A DNA stretch of 8,910 nucleotides from Clostridia bacterium (GTDB taxonomy: Bacteria; Bacillota_A; Clostridia; Oscillospirales; CAG-272). Made by a program: the position numbers and the translations under genes. Positions 7,201-8,910 of the stretch are shown here, piece after piece. Position 1 is the first letter of the stretch; each line of letters starts with the position of its first letter. The stretch covers positions 1 to 8,910 of the forward strand of contig JAFXNX010000089.1 of the NCBI GenBank assembly GCA_017529175.1, read 5' to 3'. The notes below the pieces were generated by a model. That model was not told the origin of the DNA. It saw only the letters and a program-made list of their open reading frames with translations, and did not search any database.

Positions 7201-8910
7201 CGAAGGCGCAGTGCATCTGATCGCTCCGGGTGTTGCGACAATAAGCGCCGACTGCGGAGGCGGCGTCAAGGCGGAGTGTACGGTTACGGTAAAGGATTAT
7301 GAGCCGATAAGCCTGGACGAGACGAAAGATGCGTCGATAGAAAGAGAAGGAAGCGTCATATACTACAGCTTTACACCCGAAGAGGACGGATATTACGCGT
7401 TCTTCTCAGACTCGGAGTATGATACGTACGGCTACATACTGAACGAGAGCATGAATCACCTTGCGTCTGATGACGACGGCGGAGGACACGGAAACTTCAG
7501 AGTAAAATATGAGATGAAGGCAGGTACGACGTATGTCCTCGGCGCCCGTTACAGCAGTTCGTCAAGGACCGGTTCGTTCAGCGTAAAAGTCGAGCGCGCA
7601 AAGAGAGTAAAGTCCGTCACGATACTGACCCCTCCGACAAGGACCGTATATTACGAAGGATATGTTCAGAACTATTTGAACTACAACGGTCTTTCAGCAA
7701 GGATCGAGTGGGAGGACGGCTCGACGGAAGACTGGACATACGGAAGAGGCGTTTATGTCGGAGGCGAACGCGTGAGCGTTTCGCTCGGCGACACTGCTCA
7801 GCCTGTCCTCAGCGTGATCTGCGGCGGTATGAGCGACGGAGTCGCATTAAGCATCCTTCCGAATCCGGTCGAGAGCTTAGAGCTCGTTTCCGGAACGAAC
7901 CGCGTTTATATGGAAAACGTAAACGGATGTAATGACACGTGGTATAATCCCGTTACCGGTGACAATGAGGAGTACTTCCGTTATTACGTATCGGAACCGA
8001 CCGACGCCGTGATAAGGATCAATTACAAGGACGGAACGAGCAGGGAGGCCACCGTCGGATCGGAAGTCGGCGGATATTACGTCGGATGGTATGATGATCA
8101 GTATAATTCTCCGTGGACTCTCGGAAGCGATAACTACCTGATCGCTACGTACCTCGGCGAGACAGTTCCTGTCCCGGTCACCGTAACTGCAAATACCGTT
8201 GCAGGTATCAGTATCAAGCACGGAATGTCGGCAACGTTCTACGAATACGCCAACGGATACTTTACAGGCGAGGAAGGAAACAGCCCCTTCTGGTATTACC
8301 TGTACACAGACGCATTCTCTGACGTCACAATAGAGATAAGCTTCAATGACGGCAGCAAGAGAGAAGCGGCTATAGGAGATATCGTCAACGGAGCCCGGAT
8401 ACAGTTGATAAACCCGCAGGGCAACGATACCTGGTGGACTGTAGGCGGCGACAATTACCTGACCGTAAGTTACGCGGGATTTTCCGAAAGGCTTCCCGTT
8501 ACGTTGCTCGAGAACCCGGTAGAAGGTATTGAAGTCGTAACTCCTCCTTCCAGAGAATACGTTTACGGAGATGATGAATACGGATGGCTCGCTGAAGAAG
8601 ATTATTACGAGTTCTATCCGACGGATATCACCGGACTTGTGTTCAAGGTACGCTATAAAGGCGGAACGGTGAAGACGTTCACCGCGACAGGTCAGGACGG
8701 CGAATCGTTTGACGGTCAGCCGTATTACCTGTTCTTTACGCAGGGAAATGTCCGTCCCGGAAACATTCCCGTAACGTTCAAATATATGGGAAAGACGGCG
8801 ACGTATAACGTGGTGCTGAAAGCAGAGTCCGACGAACAGAATATTCTGTACGGCGACGTCGATAACAACGGTGTTGTAAACCTCAAGGACGCAACGCTCA
8901 TCAGACGTTA
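1127..8910 (+). CDS. Giant secreted PPC-like/BIG2 repeat protein with C-terminal dockerin (3' end beyond window)
   Basis: I translated this frame throughout: at least 2,594 codons without a stop, running off the right edge. Order: signal peptide (1-26); half repeat (27-214); five A-alpha-B-beta super-repeats (215-2055); a last A module (2056-2157); four divergent Ig-like domains (2158-2565); dockerin from about 2575. A and B modules resemble PPC beta-sandwich domains (FxPEExGYYxFYS, then LxAGxxYxLG, then GSFxVTL). Alpha and beta are BIG2 domains: eleven WTSSD-type cores with Trp at 172, 356, 538, 724, 908, 1103, 1279, 1466, 1643, 1828 and 2013. No catalytic motif was recognised, so it is probably a structural or binding protein, such as an adhesin or long spacer, that joins a cohesin-bearing surface or cellulosome-like complex through its dockerin. 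Only about 45-50 residues should be missing if the dockerin is the last domain. The call is firm on architecture; function is inferred. Confidence 0.93.
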   Translation, partial: MKAKRFLSVFLTIVMILGMIPASVFATGIDDYPELTLGEVTTAVIDEGSGYAYFRFTTASDGTYYFTSYANSDTYGYLYDASMVVIASDDDGGENNNFRLGYDLTAGTTYVYGCRYYGGGTGSFDVELYREVEATGILIGDGNDVTICEKTYYEFGYSFLPDHSYCYDYVEWTSSDENVLRHEYGGRFYANSVGDVTVTASTEGGLSSSVKVTVTPAPYINADEAVTVTPDGYDYRAIYKFSPTESGTYNFKSVSDVESSGSIYDESMIYLLKNGYANAENGNFMASCYLTKGKTYYLVTYNTNGTEPFDIIITRAPALESISLTNSKIKGCVGSYFDEMGVICDPADAAPESITWTSSDVNIAYVQSDGFIGFLSAGKVTITATTESGLEATCEVTVVEPTPIEENVPADVEVTGGETETFAFTPEVEGYYIVRISDVSDPEEKLYVELNGYGAANSGKEWLFRRYLYEGSEKRIKTRIYDTKSTETVSYKITVAREVEPESITLSESEHTGKIRDQFQLTYSVEPWNVPDYINIEWSSSNDDVAHVDYYGNVSLRAEGTAVITATASSGAKGECAVTVEGYDPIALDEIKTVTIENGGDVAYYSFKPEETAYYSFYSMADEESDTYGYLYDSAMSYITGKDGGGDNGNFKITYKLEAGVTYYLGSAYYGGWRTGSFDVTIVKTPSATEMTLSRESVRGYPGDGFYVDVYFSPSGTAPEDVTWTSGDESVATVNQYGQISLAGAGETVITATSENGLTAECTVKTLERAVMTEDVPVTVEIDSEYYYEDVQLEFTPGESGKYCFEARNFSKSIQKVHLEGGYSSAYNNERLTCTLEAGNTYVISTGVNVFNGSSGQGGSYDVIVSKVTDPTSVSLDKTEYEGRINGSFEIEASIAPWNGDYGDGVVWTSDNDAVASVSTISFGNYGRYASVTLRSVGSAVIRATLSSGEYAECTVTVKDYEPIAAGDTKDVVIENGGEMAYFKFVPEETGYYNFYSSSEDDTYGILYDSAMNQIASDDSSGYDGNFRISRKLTAGEQYIFCARYWSSSRTGSFPVTLEKAPAASSIRTNISNIRTFVGDDSDYYSMDAYFYPDDAAPETITWTTSDESVVKVDEYGALTVIGAGEATVTATSENGLTAECAVTVLDPIVMTEDVPARVEIVDNKTAQLVFTPSDGGDYCFGVSNKPDDCGTYMWLQSYSSSYNGRLTCYLEAGRTYRLDTHFDWGCENGEYDVTVSKCVEPTEVLLNKTEYSGYINTCLELYAMFEPWNADDSVTLTWTSSDNSVATVDNYGNVSLKSVGTAVIKAALSESVYAECTVTVKDYEPIAVGDTKNVVIENAGDYEYYRFVPEESGWYVFKSTGPYDTSGIIYDSNFNCLASVSYGGGYNNFKIIYEFTAGKEYYLAAGFNYSDAVGNYTVTLTKAPSASSISLDHSFLTGFAGDTYYTYYLSVEYTPSDAALENITWTSSDEDVVTVDEYGNLTYVGAGEATVTATSENGLTAECAVTVLDPIVMTEDVPVRVTITGNRTMQLVFTPSESGEYCFGTSNVPDGCSTNMYLQNYSSTSNGRLVCSLIAGSTYRLETCFDSYNNGGNGEYDVTVSKAADPEKVNFDKTSYTGYLNATFDINASFEPWNASNAGIVWTSSDSTVAAVSNGHVKLKSVGDATIRATIANGEYAECTVTVKDFEPIAAGDTKDVVIGDQGAEVLFKFIPEEDGYYSFYSISDGDTYGRILNSSMSEIWSDDDSGPNANFLMVRQMTAGREYILGARFLSSNLTGAFKVTLVKSPEAQSVDISTRSIRGYVRRNYSYLINAEFSPFYAIPGNITWTSSNENVAEISYDSSGNCWVQLAGEGETDVTFTVSGGVSASCHVTAFMPGILTVDVPERVDFGNYTVDYMHKMYVFTPTTSGIYCFGASNYSKNLNSVNINCENYTGGTGKISVYLSAGQNYYINTTPNEYYDNEDLTYDLTVSKATPPVSVTLSETSYTGYKNTWYYPSVTCEPWNTANSFITWISSDETVATVSDEGAVHLIAPGVATISADCGGGVKAECTVTVKDYEPISLDETKDASIEREGSVIYYSFTPEEDGYYAFFSDSEYDTYGYILNESMNHLASDDDGGGHGNFRVKYEMKAGTTYVLGARYSSSSRTGSFSVKVERAKRVKSVTILTPPTRTVYYEGYVQNYLNYNGLSARIEWEDGSTEDWTYGRGVYVGGERVSVSLGDTAQPVLSVICGGMSDGVALSILPNPVESLELVSGTNRVYMENVNGCNDTWYNPVTGDNEEYFRYYVSEPTDAVIRINYKDGTSREATVGSEVGGYYVGWYDDQYNSPWTLGSDNYLIATYLGETVPVPVTVTANTVAGISIKHGMSATFYEYANGYFTGEEGNSPFWYYLYTDAFSDVTIEISFNDGSKREAAIGDIVNGARIQLINPQGNDTWWTVGGDNYLTVSYAGFSERLPVTLLENPVEGIEVVTPPSREYVYGDDEYGWLAEEDYYEFYPTDITGLVFKVRYKGGTVKTFTATGQDGESFDGQPYYLFFTQGNVRPGNIPVTFKYMGKTATYNVVLKAESDEQNILYGDVDNNGVVNLKDATLIRR
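1205..1768 (+). repeat. N-terminal half repeat: A1 module plus BIG2 domain 1
   Basis: A1 (residues 27-133) carries the full A signature: SDTYGYLYDASM, the acidic loop SDDDGGENNNF and TGSFDVEL. BIG2-1 (134-214) has EWTSSDENV but is the most diverged of the eleven; it lacks the Cys near its end (SVKVTV where most others have ECTVTV). The next module is again A-type, so this is an A-alpha half unit ahead of the regular array. Confidence 0.75.
1769..2866 (+). repeat. Super-repeat 1: A2, BIG2-2, B1, BIG2-3
   Basis: Residues 215-580. A2 keeps IYDESM and ENGNF but has lost the acidic loop. BIG2-2 is alpha type (DAAPESITWTSSD). B1 is the most diverged B module: no Cys, with KRIKTRIY where other B modules have a Cys strand. 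BIG2-3 is beta type, with the EPWN motif before EWSSSND. This is the most degenerate copy of the super-repeat. Confidence 0.75.
2867..4000 (+). repeat. Super-repeat 2: A3, BIG2-4, B2, BIG2-5
   Basis: Residues 581-958. A3 begins DPIALDEIKTV and carries SDTYGYLYDSAM and KDGGGDNGNF. BIG2-4 is alpha type (DVTWTSGDESV). B2 begins VMTEDVPVTVEI and has a Cys pair at 804 and 834. BIG2-5 is beta type (APWN) with about eight extra residues between the WTSDND core and the next strand, which partly explains why this unit is the longest (378 residues). Confidence 0.8.
4001..5089 (+). repeat. Super-repeat 3: A4, BIG2-6, B3, BIG2-7
   Basis: Residues 959-1321, exactly 363 codons. A4 has DTYGILYDSAM and the acidic loop SDDSSGYDGNF. 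BIG2-6 is alpha type (ETITWTTSDESV). B3 has Cys at 1180, 1190 and 1209. BIG2-7 is beta type with FEPWN and a textbook BIG2 core (LTWTSSDNSVATVDNYGN). It is the closest relative of super-repeat 4, with conserved patches in register at a 1,089-base offset. Confidence 0.85.
4502..4593 (+). repeat. Near-identical DNA patch, copy 1
   Basis: These 92 bases match 5591-5682 at all but two positions (4561 and 4576, both silent third-base changes), at an offset of 1,089 bases. They encode the end of BIG2-6 and the start of B3 (EATVTATSENGLTAEC, then VLDPIVMTEDVP). Flanking DNA is clearly less similar. Confidence 0.9.
5090..6178 (+). repeat. Super-repeat 4: A5, BIG2-8, B4, BIG2-9
   Basis: Residues 1322-1684, again 363 codons. 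A5 has lost most of the acidic loop (SVSYGGGYNNF). BIG2-8 is alpha type (ENITWTSSDEDV). B4 has Cys at 1543, 1553 and 1572, the same spacing as B3. BIG2-9 is beta type (FEPWN, VWTSSDSTV). Its alpha-to-B junction is almost identical in DNA to that of super-repeat 3. Confidence 0.85.
5591..5682 (+). repeat. Near-identical DNA patch, copy 2
   Basis: This is the partner of 4502-4593, at the junction of BIG2-8 and B4; its first 59 bases are identical to the other copy. The similarity falls off on both sides, as expected from gene conversion or a recent exchange between repeats rather than one duplication of the whole unit. Confidence 0.9.
6179..7291 (+). repeat. Super-repeat 5: A6, BIG2-10, B5, BIG2-11
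   Basis: Residues 1685-2055. A6 has GDTYGRILNSSM and the acidic loop SDDDSGPNANF. BIG2-10 is alpha type (NITWTSSNENV) but diverged, with a longer hairpin. B5 keeps the first Cys (1913) and has another at 1930, but not the second Cys of the usual pair (KISVYL). BIG2-11 is beta type (CEPWN, TWISSDETV). Confidence 0.8.
7292..7597 (+). repeat. Terminal A module (A7) capping the array
   Basis: Residues 2056-2157 form a complete A module: EPISLDETKD, FTPEEDGYYAFFS, DTYGYILNESM, the acidic loop SDDDGGGHGNF and TGSFSVKV. No BIG2 domain follows. The array therefore begins and ends with an A module, and both ends keep the acidic loop best. Confidence 0.8.
7598..8821 (+). repeat. Four divergent C-terminal Ig-like domains
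   Basis: Residues 2158-2565 break into four units at about 2158, 2245, 2354 and 2462. Three share a strand and turn of the form IxYxDGS plus a charged stretch (ARIEWEDGSTED, IRINYKDGTSREA, IEISFNDGSKREA), and the fourth has FKVRYKGGTVKTF. Units 2 and 3 also share a W..GxDNYL strand, and each unit closes with a final strand such as VPVTV or YNVVL. The pattern resembles the group 3 bacterial Ig-like family (Big_3), but this is a weak match by eye. They probably space the dockerin from the repeat array. Confidence 0.6.
8849..8910 (+). other. Dockerin domain, first half (cut by window end)
   Basis: The sequence YGDVDNNGVVNLKDATLIRR starts at residue 2575 and is a typical dockerin first repeat. 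The calcium loop at 2577-2588 has D1, D3, N5, G6, N9 and D12, followed by the helix ATLIRR. The second repeat should lie just right of the window. Dockerins bind cohesins on scaffoldins or cell-surface proteins, so this is the likely attachment handle of the giant protein. Confidence 0.88.

Overview
The window looks like part of a gut or rumen Clostridia genome (Oscillospiraceae/Ruminococcaceae-like). This rests on the Cys-containing surface repeats of the first gene, the dockerin ending the second, the many BIG2 Ig-like domains and a moderate G+C content with many C-ending codons. It is inference; no rRNA or other marker gene is present.

Layout: two plus-strand genes for extracellular proteins fill the window. 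(1) Positions 1-933 hold the 3' part of a cell-wall/membrane-anchored surface protein: 42-residue tandem Cys repeats, a beta-rich stalk domain, a Pro/Thr linker, an SPTTG sorting-like motif, a membrane helix and a basic tail. A TAG codon at 16-18 interrupts the repeat frame, so only 118-933 is a clean ORF. (2) Positions 934-1126 are intergenic, with a strong intrinsic terminator (1011-1048), an imperfect leader hairpin and a Shine-Dalgarno-like GGGGGAA. (3) Positions 1127-8910 are one uninterrupted reading frame of at least 2,594 codons that runs off the right edge.

The giant protein has a signal peptide and then a long array in which beta-rich modules resembling PPC (pre-peptidase C-terminal) domains alternate with BIG2-type Ig-like domains. 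There are two subtypes of each, giving a higher-order A-alpha-B-beta super-repeat of about 363-378 residues present five times, preceded by a half unit and capped by a last A module. Four divergent Ig-like domains follow, and the window ends inside a dockerin whose first calcium loop is complete. No catalytic domain is visible.

The two proteins could both work at the cell surface: one anchored to the envelope, the other secreted and able to dock onto a cohesin-bearing partner. The terminator between them argues for separate transcripts. The reverse-strand and off-frame ORFs inside the giant gene are shadows.
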